From: Nymphaea colorata
Lineage: Eukaryota > Streptophyta > Magnoliopsida > Nymphaeales > Nymphaeaceae
Direction: 5' to 3'
NCBI RefSeq assembly: GCF_008831285.2
Contig: NW_022205176.1
Location: 1 to 35,596, forward strand
DNA: 35,596 nt
In this document: positions 22,963 through 34,282 of the stretch, one piece after another
Numbering within the stretch: the stretch's first letter is position 1
How the letters are laid out: each line of letters begins with the position of its first letter
Notes under the pieces: model-generated
Database searches by the model: none
Told to the model about the DNA's origin: nothing
Seen by the model: only the letters and a program-made list of their open reading frames with translations
Program-made: the position numbers and the translations under genes

Positions 22963-25120
22963 TCATGGTTTTTCACTCCAATTTAATGCCCATCTGCTTG
23001 AGAGCGGCAGGATCTGCATCTTAAGAATCTTCTCCAACTTATGCGTGCCACTGTGTGCGTCGAGTTCCATCATAACTCTCACTTTTTCAGTTATGGACTT
23101 CATGGAATCTTGCGAAAAGATAGGAATTTTGGTCGGTTGGCATCCCTCCATCACAACGTTAAGGTAAAAGAGGGACTGGTGTTGCTCTACTCCTGCCTCT
23201 ATGATTTTGAGCCTATCTTTGCTTCCTAGCCTCGTGCATGCGATAGATGCCTTATCGTAATCGGGAATGTAATGCTATTTTGCGTTGAGAGCCGAAAGGA
23301 TGTTGGTGCGTGATTTGAGATTAGGTTTGAATGTGAGTTAATTCTTCCATTTTTCCTCTTAGACTTCATCAGATGATTTGTCCTTCTTTGCTTGGTGGAT
23401 CATCTTTCCCATCTAGTAAAGCTCCTGATTGCGGTCCTGTTTGTATATGTTGTTAGTTGAGCGATTGCTTGACCGTTATGTTTGGTTGATGCTGATCATA
23501 GATTCATCCTCTTGTCTGCGTTTTTCTCTTTCTCTCTCTTCTCTCTTTAGCTGTATCACTGCATCTTTGCGCTTCTCATCCAGCATTAACAAGTTCACGT
23601 GGTCGATTTGGCCACCCTACGGCACTTAGAATTATAATTTATTCTCAGAGATCAGCCTTTCACTCTCTTGCAACACTCTGTTTCGATATTTTTAGGCCAA
23701 TTATACTGATGTCTTGGAAATGGCTGGCTTGAAAGCATATTCATTTGCTTTTTCTTCCTTTATTAGTTCAGACTAGCCTAGTTTTAGTCTATTGAGGTAA
23801 AGCTCATCAAAAGTTGCCTTGATTGTCTTGAATCTCTTTCAGTAATCATCAGTAAATTTTGCTTTATGGTTAATTGCTTCCCTTGTCTTTAGTTCCGATC
23901 ATAGGTTTCTGCCTTTGCTTCACTTGGAAGCCATGTTTAAGCGATGCATTTATTGACACATGTAACGTTGTGGCATCCCATAATGAGTATACCAATTTCA
24001 TAACGCTTAGAGCAGAACTTCTTTGAATATTTCTCCTTGCAGCATGTTCCAGATCTAAAATAGAGCCTTTCTTGCATTGTCTGATGCCTCCTTGGGATAA
24101 AGTTCCTATCAATTATGGAATATGTACATTTTTTAGAAGAAAAGATTCATCTCGAGATAATTGAAGACAAGAGGAAGACCGCAACGCTATATCACTGTCG
24201 CCATCTCTCTCATCACTTCTGAATGCAAAGTTCTTCGTTTTTTGAATTATCTTTCTCCTTTTTTTCGTAGATGTTGAGATCCACTCGCTTGCATGGCTCC
24301 TTAGATTTGCACTCCTTGCTTGGGTATCTCATTGAATTCTGTGCCAATTATATCGATTGTTTTCTGCTGGTGATCGATGAAAGCTATACACTGGTGTTGT
24401 CCTGGTTGGAATGTAGGGAAATCTTGTGGAATTATTGGCTTGGCATTTAGCTATGCTTTATGAGGTCGGAATGGCTGATTTTCGAAGCTGAAGTGCCTCG
24501 GGAAAGTCCTTTGAATCTTTGACTTTTGGTGATGGAACTGCTTTTGCCTGTTACTGATTGTTCCTGTTTCGATGCTTAGCTCACTTTGTCCTTATTTTTC
24601 GAGTCTTCATAAAGTCTTTCATGAACTTTCTCAACATCTTCTGCCTTGTGTTGACGATTGAGCATGCATTCGGTCTGAAGATGTTTTCTTTCACCTTATT
24701 GGCCTCTAGGATGGCTCTCATTTCTTCAATTTTATCGTTTTTCTTCTGACAAAAGGCTATCTGATCTTGGAAGAAGTTGTTAACAGTCCTTACATTTTTA
24801 TCTGGGATATGAACAGTAGGTTTGAAGGTGCATTCTTTCATTTAATTGTTGATAACTTCCTTTTTAAACTCCTCAAATTTTTTGCTCATTTTACGTCCTT
24901 CATTATTTCCCACTCTTGATGTATTCTCTTGGCCTCTTTGCTGATGCCTAATTTCTTATCAAGCATCTTTTCGTACTTGTTGTGCGGTTGATGTTTCTCT
25001 GCATTTGGAGGCTTGATGATATCTAAGTTTATGGTGAGACTTACTTTGCTGTTTTTATGTTAGAGGGCTGGGATTTCTTAGTTTTTCGAGACTGATGGTC
25101 CTGAGGACGGCCTTAGGCAT
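22963..25120 (-). CDS. Large FKP-motif protein, six introns of 21-23 nt
   Basis: Starts at ATG 25120 (MPKAVLRTISLEKLRNPSP). Well-supported introns, each required to pass a TGA or change frame: 25044-25023 (22 nt, GTAAGT), 24894-24872 (23), 24584-24564 (21, contains in-frame TGA), 24389-24367 (23), 24216-24195 (22), 24127-24106 (22). The protein is Lys/Glu-rich with repeated Phe-Lys-Pro motifs (CTFKPTV, YAFKPAISKT, LTFKPNLKS) in helical context, a pattern seen in many ciliate cytoskeletal or ciliary proteins; I cannot name a family. 23870-24105 is unresolved, and a TGA sits in frame at 23841-23839 inside KFTDDY-stop-KRFKTIK. The end is TGA 22965-22963, or 22975-22973 after another minus-one step (ALKQMGIKLE). 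Role in cilia is only an inference. Confidence 0.65.
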
Positions 25121-25377
25121 TACTATTTTTTATCCTGCTGATAATTCGTTCATCTTTCTTATTATGTTAACAGTTGCTAAATTTTAAATCAGAACTAAGG
25201 GATATTTCTAACAATGGAGGGAAAATACACTAACTATATACAAAATAAAATGATACGTTATCATAATGATTACAATAACGTTATAGAGTTCTATATGATA
25301 GACAAGATAAGTTTGGATGATGTTTGATTGGAAGAGGATTATATATATATTTTACTTATTGAGATGCTGAGAAAAAA

Positions 25378-25808
25378 ATGCCCAAAGAGGCACCAAAACT
25401 GCCATAAGCAAACAAATAATCATCCTCCAAGCCTGCCCTTCCCGTCAAAGGACCAACCGTGCCCTCCATACCCTCAGCAGCCAAGATATAAGTCAAAAAC
25501 ATCATCACAGAGAAGGAAAAATTCAGCAAGGAGCGTATCGCCGAGATGGTAGCCAACAACAAAATTAGTAAAAACTTCATAATTCAGAATAAACAAAGAA
25601 ATAGAATGAAATCGTCAACAAAATCGCCTCTCAGATGCTGAACCAAAGCCGAAGAAGATTCAAGTAGTTCCCAGGAGAGCTCAAAAAGGCACTGAAACTC
25701 AACGATAACTTCAAGAGAGGAGAAGAGGGAGAGCAAAGATGCAAAAACTAATAAAAACCTACGCAGGTAGAACTTCAAAGCAAAGGAATATATTTGATGA
25801 CGATATGA
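25378..25808 (+). CDS. Small basic hypothetical protein, one 20-nt intron
   Basis: Exons 25378-25567 and 25588-25808 give 136 residues. The intron 25568-25587 (GTAAAAACTT...TTCAG, 20 nt) converts a frame that stops at once into KQTKKQNEIVNKIASQML. N-terminus MPKEAPKLPQANKQ is Pro/Lys/Ser-rich, then charged helices (ITEKEKFSKERIAEMV, PGELKKALKLND). Stop TGA 25806-25808, 15 bases from the convergent DnaJ stop. Not recognised. The antisense frame resembles a signal peptide but lacks further support. Confidence 0.55.
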
Positions 25809-25822
25809 AACTATACACATCA

Positions 25823-27117
25823 TCACTGCTGTTGGCATCTCACCTGCTGCGCTCCTGATCTTCCTCCCATTTCCTCCTCTTCCTCGGCATACCCATGGGG
25901 ACTATTGTTCTGGTCGCTCTCCTTATACTCCTCGAGAATCTTATTCTTGGAGGTCTTGCTGTAGCCTTCGGATTTCACTGTCTTGCCATTGAGGACGGCT
26001 GCGATCTTTTCGATGTTGAGGGCAGGAATGGAGCCCTTCTTGGGGTAAGTGATGAGGAATTCGATGTAGAGGTGGCCATGGGACATGGGATCCTTGTAGA
26101 AGGGAAGACCAAGTCCTTTGGCAGTCTTCAGTTCCTCGTGATTAAGAACTTCTCCGGGAGCGGTAGCAATTATGTGCTTTTTGCCATCCAAATGCTTGAT
26201 TTCCATGGTGACTCCAGTGAGCGCCTCGAGAAGAGTGATCTTCTTGACGATGACGAGGTCGGCTCCTCTTCTCTGGAAGAGAGGATGACGCTTGATTTTG
26301 ATCCTCACGTAAACATCACCGGCATTATGCCAGGCTGGATAAGGAAAAATGTACATATTCGTCGTTTTCACCGGTGAAGATGTAGTCGTGCTCGTCAGGG
26401 CAGCCAGTCTCAATCGCTACTTCCAACACTCTATCTACCTTTACCACCTTCTTTCCTTTGCAAACTTTGCATCTGTCTTCTTCTTTCATGTTCTCTCCGA
26501 GTCCTTGGCAGTCACCACACTTGCCTTGGGATTGAGTATACATGCCGGGTCCGAGTTGAACGAGGCGAGTGACCATACCAGCTCCCTTGCACTTGGTGCA
26601 CTTGGTCACATTTTGCCACCCTTCCCTCGCAAGGCTCACAAATTCTGTCCCTGGTGATTTTGACATTCTTCATGGCCCATTGAAAATGTCCTCCAGAGTC
26701 ACTTCCAGCTCCATCAATTTTGCCTTCCCCTTCCTGGGACCGCTTGGCTTCCTTGATCCGCCTGTAAACATCTCGAACAGGCCGCCAAGACCGCCGCTTC
26801 CGCCGGGTGGTCCTCCGTTTTTGACTCCTTCCTCGCCGTAGTCGTCGTAGAGTTGTCTCTTTTCCGGGTTTGAGAGAACCTCGTATGCGCCGGTGACTTC
26901 CTTGAACTTGTCAGGGTCTCCTCCCTTGTCTGGGTGTTCCTTGAGGCCTTCTTGCGGAAGGCCTTGCGGATCTCCTCGGTGGTTGCCTTCTTGTCAACTC
27001 CAAGCAGTTCGTAGAATTTGTTGGTATCGACTTACTTGCTCTGACCGGCGACTCGCCCTCCTCCTCGCCGCCGAAGCCGCCGAAGCCCTCAAAACCACGG
27101 AATCCTCCCCCGAACAT
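25823..27117 (-). CDS. Class I DnaJ/Hsp40 co-chaperone (DNAJA/Ydj1 type), frame broken
   Basis: Hsp70 co-chaperone with J domain, Gly/Phe region, zinc finger and C-terminal substrate domain. Seen: [49 protein letters not shown] (HPD), FNGP, four CxxCxGxG-type repeats ([30 protein letters not shown]), [20 protein letters not shown] and an end CQQQ that fits a CaaX farnesylation box. A 20-nt intron lies at 26354-26335 (GTACATTTTT...ATCCAG). As given, six minus-one breaks interrupt it, at about 27046-27049, 26945-26948, 26674-26675, 26620-26624, 26609-26614 and 26319-26322; one extra base at each gives the expected protein. Start ATG 27117, stop TGA 25825-25823. Either consensus deletions or a decayed copy. 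Confidence 0.9.
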
Positions 27118-27231
27118 GATGATGATTAATGAATGTACAAATTGAAGTGCATAGAGAATATAGCAGTGTTGAAGGGGGCCAAATAAAAAGGAATATAAAT
27201 GGGATTGAAAGGGGTGATTCTTTCTGCGTAT

Positions 27232-27626
27232 TCACTTGCTCTCATTCTATACTTCAGAGTTGAATGCAGCAATTTATTACAATTCCTCCATGTCCTTGCT
27301 TTCCTTGGAGGGCTACTGCGATTGCACGCTGTGACGACTGCTCTTCTTTCTGATCAGGTTTAATTTTTCGTCTTAGGAACTCACCTGACGAGGATGCAGA
27401 CGCTTCCTTGCCTATTGCCGTGAGTCCTCCCTTTGGTGTCTCATCTACTCTTACTCTCTACTGCTCCGAGAAGGCAACTGAGGCTGGGTATCTCTCTGAC
27501 CCTACCGACCGCTCTAGAGTTCGTCGTCTGTTAGATACCGCTGTCGATTCCAGAGCTATTTTAGCTTGCGCATTATCCGATATGATCTGATGTGCCTGCC
27601 ACTGGTACTGTATGATTCTGACTCAT
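27232..27626 (-). CDS. Hypothetical Ser-rich protein
   Basis: ATG 27626 (MSQNHTVPVAGTSDHIG) to TGA 27234-27232. A middle segment (SERYPASVAFSEQQRVRVDE, TPKGGLTAIGKEASASS) and a C-terminal segment (SRHSVQSQQPSKESKDMEEL) lie in different frames. A 35-nt GT-AG stretch at 27376-27342 could be an intron, though one base would still be missing. No domain recognised. Its start diverges from the R-SNARE gene by 129 bp. Confidence 0.42.
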
Positions 27627-27755
27627 AGGAGTCGAGTTATGATAGAAAGGTGGGGCGACGGGGGTGGCCTGGGGTGTTGGGATTGCCCTGCATTCACTCC
27701 CTCCAACTTAATAATTGCATTATACCCCCCGAGTTTTCTATTATTTTAAACAAGC

Positions 27756-28434
27756 ATGAGCCTCACAGCTGTGGTCCTCGCCCACTACTCCTCCTCCGCC
27801 ATCCTCTACCTCCACGCCCCATCGAAATCCAAAGGAAACGTCACAGAGGAAGCCAAACTCATTGCCAGCAAGGCCAAGTTTCTCAAGGCTAGGATCGGAT
27901 AACGCGACAAATTGAAAGGAGATCTTGGAAATTGGTACATAATTCGAGGAACTGAGACCTTACTATGCGCGGCATGCGTCACAGATGATTACCCCGAAAG
28001 ATTAGCCTATGCCCTGCTACAGAAATTGCAGGCAATCATCCAGGACAAGCCACCAAAGTAGGACTAAAGCGAGAAGAAGGTGAAGAGTCTCATAAGGAAC
28101 TGACAGCCACATGCGAGAAGTATAAAGATGCATGTGCCGACAAAATAAAAGAGGCACAGAAGGCTGCCAATTAGCTAAAAATAGAGCTCAACAAAGGAGT
28201 CAAAAATATGATCGGAAATCGGTAGAATTTGGATGAAATCAACGATAAGGCTTCCCTGATGAAGGGTACTCATAAGGCTATCATTTAGATTACGCGAAAA
28301 CGTTTGAAAGGAATGCAGAAACAGTAGAAAAAGCCATGTGCTGGCGAAAGTATAAATTCTTTGTCATCATTGGAATAGTCCTTATCATCGTCTTCATGAC
28401 AGCCGGCTTTACCATATACATCAAGACCCATTGA
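27756..28434 (+). CDS. R-SNARE (VAMP-like) with longin-type N-terminus
   Basis: Membrane-anchored SNARE for vesicle fusion. N-terminal about 115 residues (MSLTAVVLAHYSSSAILYLH, DNL-type turns, ACVTDDYPERLAYALLQKLQ) have the pattern of a longin domain. Then a SNARE helix (KGVKNMIGNRQNLDEINDKA, YAKTFERNAETVEKAM) and a single C-terminal membrane anchor (KYKFFVIIGIVLIIVFMTAG) with a short lumenal tail ending KTH, TGA 28432-28434. Two minus-one breaks (AA 28083-28084 and about 28287-28291) interrupt it; one base at each restores the chain. The Arg expected at the zero layer appears one position off (NRQ), so it may be a divergent R-SNARE. Compartment cannot be assigned. Confidence 0.75.
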
Positions 28435-28506
28435 TAAGGCCTCTGATCCCTTGATATTATTTACCATAAAGTTTCACTTCTCTCAGCCAAATAAAATAAC
28501 TAATAA

Positions 28507-29183
28507 ATGAGTGAGGCCCCAAGCGAACGTCCTCCCTCTTCCACGCCCTCCTCAGCTTTCTACACGGACGTCCAGGAAGGCGACGAAAACGCCGGCAAGC
28601 TCCGTCGTTACGTGAATGCGCTGGAGAGCAAATTAGACTATGCGAAGTGGAAGCAGAGCCTGGTGCTCAAGTATAACTACATGCCCATGAAAAGAATCAC
28701 AGAAAAAGTGCACAACGAAAGGGCCAACTACATCAAGAAGATTGCGGAAGAGGAACAAGCCTGCGCCAAAATGCTATCCGGGAAATAAATCACAGTCCAA
28801 CTCGATAGGTTTAGGGAGTTTAGCAAGAAACTTAGCGAAAAAATGGGAGAAATAGAAGTTAGGATTGCAGAGGAAGAATGAGAAGGGAAATTTTGCAAAA
28901 AGATGTTGAGAAAGGAGGGCCCGTCTGAAGGCAATCCTGAGATAGAACATGTAGATGGTAAAGGCAAGCCTATAGCGAGCTGGTGTGGCTTCCAAAGAGG
29001 ACATTATCACTATTGTCCGTTCCAAAAGCACAAAGGATCGTCTGCATCACCATCCCACAGGCATCACCATAGACTCCAAGCCTGCTCCTACACCCCGCCA
29101 GCTCACCTCTCCGCCCACTCCTCCCGCAAACCCATCGCTTCCTCAGCTTCCAAGCTATTCTAGTAGTGTTTATCCATGTTGAT
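28507..29183 (+). CDS. Hypothetical coiled-coil protein, frame broken
   Basis: Clear first part from ATG 28507: a Ser/Pro-rich opening (MSEAPSERPPSSTPSSAF), then charged helices (NAGKLRRYVNALESKLDYAK, KRITEKVHNERANYIKKIAE, FREFSKKLSEKMGEIEVRIA) to a TGA at 28879. Past it, coding-like segments occur in other frames (KRITEK-like density ends; VASKEDIITIVRSKSTKDRL and a Pro/Ser-rich tail) up to TGA 29180-29182. One or two missing bases near 28880 and 28980 would join them. No family recognised. Confidence 0.5.
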
Positions 29184-29199
29184 AAACTCAATCCAATCA

Positions 29200-29485
29200 A
29201 TGAAGAGTTCCTAGGACATCCAGTCAGGCATCTATTTGGACATCATGTAGCGACGTAAGAACTATTCAACTGAGAGCAGGTATTCCTGAAGAGCAAAATT
29301 AGCGATACTTTACATCAAAAATTCGGATCAAACACCAGATGAGGGTGAGGAACTAGAGGAATAAGGCTGACTTCGAGATGGAGTGGGAGACCTTCAAGGA
29401 ATTGAACTGGAAACAAATTATGGGGATTTTACTCGTTAAAGATAAGGATTGCATGAAGACCAAACAACTATTAAAGTATAAATGA
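29200..29485 (+). CDS. Small hypothetical protein
   Basis: ATG 29200 (MKSSQDIQSGIYLDIMQRRK) to TGA 29483-29485. A 23-nt GT-AG stretch at 29280-29302 (GTATTC...AATTAG) fits an intron, followed by YFTSKIRIKHQMRVRN and FEMEWETFKELNWKQIMGIL; joining needs one further base. Basic and helical, no domain recognised. Could be the 3' end of the preceding gene. Confidence 0.4.
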
Positions 29486-29606
29486 TCATTATCACCATTC
29501 TTGAGTCTACTTATCAACAGGATAAAGACATATCCAGGTCTGTATCTATCTTTTCCTTTCATACAATCACCAAGCTTCTTTATGTGCCAATTCTCACACA
29601 AATCCA

Positions 29607-30803
29607 TCACATACATTTTATGATTTTATGTTAGGATGTGATCTGACAGACCAAGGGTTATAACTTAATTTGAGATATACTTAAAATAAATGAGTAGTAG
29701 CACGCTAACTGCTCATTAAGCATATCAATGTCTCTCCTCTCCTTCCGTCCCCTGACTATGCGATCCAATCCCTTGATGCCGTCCTCAGTGGAGGTCTGCA
29801 TCCGCAGGTAGGAATCGTAATTGGCGCATCTGCGATTGGGGGCGTCCAAACCGACAGGAAGGGTCATGAAAGAGGCCAAATATACTCCAACATCCAAATC
29901 AAGCTCCTCAGCGCCATCCAGCCCGTCCAAAAATTAGTGGAACGCAAAACCGTATTCATCCAAATTGTTGTAGCTGGATCGAATCTAAGTAGAAAAATAA
30001 GTACAAATGATTGCAATCCCTCTGTTGAGAGCTATCCTATCAGGACTGCCTAAACGTTGACTTTGTTCTGCAAAAAGAAGAGATTTAGAGCCAAGTTGCT
30101 AACAGCGAATTTATGGCTTTGGGGCGCTACATAAACAAAAAAATACCCATATATACGCATTCCATCTTCTCGTGAAGCGCCCGGTATCTCTGGAAGCCGG
30201 TCAGTGACTGCGGAAGGTACCTTTGTCCTTTGTATATTTCTTCTCGATCCGCAAAGCGATCCCATGCCGCTGTCAGGTCACTCAAGACATGGACATAGGT
30301 TTTGGGGTGTAGAAAGTAATTCAATTTTAGGGAGATCCTGACCTCAGCTGCCAAGATTTAATTGATGTCGAACATCTTCCCTAATTTGGGAAAAGCAGCG
30401 CCCTCGATCTTGGTGGCCAGCAGCAAGGCCCCGAAGGCCAGCAGCTGCAGCTCGGAAAGGTCCACCTTCTAAGAAAGCGACATGAAACGATCGAGATAGT
30501 GAGCAGCGTAGGCGAAGACCTACCGGTAGTAGTTTTGACGCACAGACTATGAGTGCAGCCACTTCAGCAATTTCTGACTAAGTGTAGATGTACGAGTCGA
30601 TGCATTGGATCTATTTTGTTGCTGAGTAGCGTGTGGAAGTCGACGTTATGTGGATTTTGTTTTGAGGATGAGGGTAGTTCTGGGTTGAGGATTTGAAATG
30701 AGGTGATGGTGGAGGCGGTGGGCAGGGAGAGGGGAGAGGGTGCCTCTGTGGGGGGACAGGGCTTCGGTTATTCGCGGGCCTGTGGAGATGAGGAGTCACT
30801 CAT
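29607..30803 (-). CDS. Cyclin-box protein
   Basis: Cyclin N-terminal domain: LLKWLHSQSVRQNYYRQVFA, YAAHYLDRFMS, DLSELQLLAFGALLLATKIE and AFPKLGKMFDI then AAEVRISLKLNYFLHPKTY match the cyclin box, so it likely binds and activates a CDK. N-terminal leader from ATG 30803 is Ser/Pro-rich (MSDSSSPQAREQPKP) in a different frame, joining near 30570-30610. A 20-nt intron at 30146-30127 (GTATTTTTTT...ATGTAG) connects KMECVYM to APQSHKFAVSNLALNLFF, part of the C-terminal cyclin fold. A break near 30045 leads to RIALNRGIAIICTYFS and a C-terminal region (LDGLDGAEELDLDVGVYLAS) that ends at TGA 29609-29607. The cyclin class cannot be assigned. Confidence 0.75.
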
Positions 30804-31163
30804 GGGAAATCATTATATCCCCTCCTGGTTGGCCCAGTTTTGCGCCCAACCTCAAACCCACTTTCAACAATCACCCAATGCAGTGTCCCACCCCAAGATC
30901 ATCACAAATCGCGCATACACTATCCCGGCTCCTCCACACCGTTTCTTCTCCTCAAAAAAATTCAAATGAATTTTTGCCACAAGATTGCCTCTAAACATAT
31001 AATCACTCCCTGGCGCTTCTGCGATATTCCAAGAAAAATCTCAATAAAATGATCAGCCCTCTCCATCGTCCCACCCGTCCCCCATTTCTCGCCGTCCCCC
31101 AGCGATCCAGCATAAATACCATCCCCTCATGAATTGTGCTACAGCTATAAAATACCATCGCAA
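30804..31163. other. Intergenic, nothing recognised
   Basis: Lies between the cyclin start and the EF-hand stop. C/A-rich with no Lys/Glu-type coding signal on either strand. It must contain the cyclin promoter; no defined element seen. Confidence 0.5.
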
Positions 31164-32843
31164 TCACGCCCCCACATAATCAGTCCCCTAGATAGTCCAC
31201 TCCTCAGGCAGGGTCATCCTGATGAACTCCGGCTTCATTATCTTCCCCCCTTTCCCAAAACGCACCACCATCTACTATAGCTCCTTTATCGAAAAACCCG
31301 TATTGTAGGCCAGCTTCAGGTCCTATAGGGTTAGGTAACCCTTGTGCCCACGGTCTATCGAGGCGAAGATTTAGTCCATACGCGTAAGAGTTGTCTTCGG
31401 AAGCTCAATACCGGCCTTTCGCTATTTTTTACGAGCGAATTCCCCCACGTCGAAGTTGTCTGCCTCGTGGATGTGCCTATACTCGTAACACCACTCCTTT
31501 ATCGTCTCTATGTCCTTAGAAGCGATCCCTTCATAGTAGACTCTCAGGAAATCCTATAAGGAGACTTATCCACGCTTCCTTCGATCAAAATGTTGGAAAA
31601 GCGAACTGACCTGTTTTTTGAGGAAACTTTTCTTCTAGAAGCCTTGGATGAACTCCTTGGGACGGATCTATTCCTTGTTGGCTGATAGGGTCTTGAAGTA
31701 GCTGATGGTGGAGAAGATGTCTTATTTGCTGGTTATCTTGCCGTTGAGGAGTAGAACGCGTTTGTTTTTGTTGGGAGAGGGCGAGGAAGTAGTGATTGAT
31801 GACATCTTGGCACGCAGAGTCCCACCGAGAGAAGGGCGTTACGTGTTTGGGATTATCTTTGGTTTGATGAGGAGGAGATAAGAGGGGAAGAGCCTTGCTG
31901 TTCTGTTATTTAGCAGCACTTGGCTTTTGGAACGAGAAGCCAGTGAGGCGCTGCCTGATGAATTGTATTTGAACTTCAATTCCTTCTCTTCCAGCAAGTG
32001 CCTGATGCATTCGACCTTCCTATTCTCCAGCCTAAACCTTCGATTTTTATCCTCCAGTTCCACCTCTTCGAAATTCCCCTCATTTGCCTTCTTCACCACT
32101 CGGTAAATCCGCTCCACGTCTTCAGGATCATATTTCTTATATTGTCCCACTCGAAACAAATAGCTCTCCTGCGTGAAATACCCGTATATCTCCTGGTCGA
32201 AGCGTTTGAACAGTTCGAACGCATCGTTATTTCCTTATACCTCCTCAATCAGACGTCTGTAAGTAACAACTTTTTATAATGCCTCTAAGGAATTGGCCCG
32301 AATAAAACGTTACATCGTGTAACGACTCAGGTATTCATACTTGGGACGTGGCTGGCCAGTCATGCGGCAATACCCATTCACGAAGGATTAGAAGATTAGG
32401 AGCAGCTATCGGTTCTTGAGGTTTTACAAATGGCAAAAGTCAAATACCACGAATAACACTAAGTAATCGAAGACTGTACTTTGCAACTTCTTGCGGTAGA
32501 CGTTGTGGGAAGTAAGCACTAACATGCTAATCAGCTAGAAAACGTTCACATAACCTTAGTGAAGAAACATGTACGGTCTCCTTCGGTATAGGCATCGAAG
32601 ATAGTGCGACTGAGATCAGGCGAGAAGGGCAGCATCTTATGGAATGTGAAGAAATCAACAAACGGACAGTCAGTCTTGCGAGCATACGAATCATACACTC
32701 TCTTGATCTCCGCGAACGACCCTGACTAACATCCACCTTACAATTGGTCAGCTCCAGCAGCTCCCTCTTCAGTCAGCTTTCAGATCGATCCTCAGCTCGT
32801 ACTTCTTCACCACTCCATCTTTCTTTGATTCGACCACTCCCAT
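31164..32843 (-). CDS. EF-hand-like calcium-binding protein, frame broken
   Basis: The 3' part (ATG-initiated from 31805, 213 residues to TGA 31166-31164) is fully open and has two degenerate EF-hands: LFQHFDRRKRGQVSLQDFL and IFASIDRGHKGYLTLQDLK. Upstream in the same strand, natural protein continues: FELFKRFDQEIYGYFTQESY (another EF-like helix-loop), DPEDVERIYRVVKKANEGNF, HVTPFSRWDSACQDVINHYF, SFAEIKRVYDSYARKTDCPF and a start at ATG 32843 (MGVVESKKDGVVKKYELRID). Several minus-one breaks (for example the A5 run near 31769) split it, so it is best read as one gene of roughly 550 residues. Loop residues are poor Ca ligands in some hands. Family not identified. Confidence 0.65.
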
Positions 32844-32865
32844 CCAAATCAATACTAAAATTATT

Positions 32866-34203
32866 ATGATGTTCGAGGGCAGCCAGTGCGAGCCAGCAGT
32901 GCCGATTAGTTCGAAAGCACGCTCAACATCATCTACGAGAGCATGCTGCTCAGCGAAAGGAACGGAAATTACGTGGAGGCGGAGGAGCTGCAGCGCGGCG
33001 ATCAGGTATAAACGGCAATGGTAGGAGGACACTCTGGCGGATATGAGCAACCGCTTCGATGAAGCAATGATCGCCCTTCAAAAGGCCTACAACGACGATC
33101 TGGAGGAATGCAACAAGAAGTGGACAACCACGCTGGAACAGTATATGCAGACCTGCAGAGATACCACATAGGCCACCGATAAATCCAATGCCGAAGAGAT
33201 ACAGCAACTGAAACCACCCTGGCTGAGCAACTGCCCAGCAAGGTGAAGGAGAGCTACCAACTGCTGAATCTCCGCGAAATGGAACACCACATGGCAAGCA
33301 AAAAGAGTAAATCTTTATCTAGTCAGCTTTGTTCAGGCGCATCTCATCCAAAATAAGATCCGCGATCTTTATGCGCAGGAACTGACTGCTTGGAACTAAT
33401 AAAAAGCGAGAAAAATTGACCAAGCCGTGGCCAATCTGAAGGCGAGACAAAGCAAAGACAGAGAACTATTCAACAAACGCATGCAAATCCAATTATAGGA
33501 TCACAACAACGCCTGGCATCAGGAAAAGACATGCTGCATCAACGCTTCAACAACAATGCCAAATAATTGAAAGCCGCCCATGAAAGATAGGTCGGCTCTT
33601 TTAAGAAATAGTTCAAGACCAAGGGCGGTATTTTCTCCTCAAATACGATGACTCTGCCCAATGATCCTTATCATCCTATTATTAATATTATATTTATCCG
33701 CATGTTCAAGTCCTTTGAGGAACCGTCATGTAGGACCTCCTCGCCGCCAGCAAGACCCTCGATCCTTCATTGTAGCAGCAATTGAGACACAAGTACCAAA
33801 CCTTCACCAGGTTCAGTTATCGAGATGCATATTTCGAAGCCCAGAAGAAAAGGAAACGCAAGGACGAACAGCAAAGGCCACGGAAATGGATATCGGAATG
33901 GCGCTTCAGCTCTTCCTCAAGAATTCTCTCATGGGGGACAACAACCAACCTCAGAATAAAAATAAAATGACTACGCTTGAATAGTTGCCTGGAGTGAAGA
34001 GCGAACGCAGGGAAAGGTTCAGGCATAGCGCAAATACCTTCCAACTCATCAGACACTATATCGAAAAGGAAGGATTCAAACCCAGTGAAGAAGAAACTTA
34101 CCTTATGACCCAATTAGCCGAAATAAAGGAATATGCTGACTACACTAATCTGTAACAACTTCTCAAGAGTAAATTCTGTCTTACTTAGGAATATACAAAG
34201 TGA
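32866..34203 (+). CDS. Hypothetical coiled-coil protein, frame broken
   Basis: ATG 32866 (MMFEGSQCEPA). Coding-like segments follow in changing frames: FESTLNIIYESMLLSERNGN, QEDTLADMSNRFDEAMIALQ, NDDLEECNKKWTTTLEQYMQ, TLAEQLPSKVKESYQLLNLR, AHLIQNKIRDLYAQELTAWN, RKIDQAVANLKARQSKDREL and RQVGSFKKQFKTKGGIFSSN, then RHKYQTFTRFSYRDAYFEAQ, MALQLFLKNSLMGDN and a final helical part (FRHSANTFQLIRHYIEKEGF) to TGA 34201-34203. The helical heptad-like text suggests a long coiled coil. Breaks are minus-one. It may be two genes: the piece from ATG 33967 is a clean 78-residue frame. Its start codon is only 22 bases from the divergent EF-hand start. Confidence 0.55.
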
Positions 34204-34282
34204 TGAACGAAGCGGTTGATTTAAACAACTACGTTTCCTTTGCTTTTGGTAATGTTGGTTGCTGATATTTCTCTTCATTTTC

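Noticed and set aside
25356-25580. Minus-strand frame resembling a signal-peptide protein
   Set aside because: It lies antisense to a spliced plus-strand gene whose 20-nt intron and codon use are better supported.
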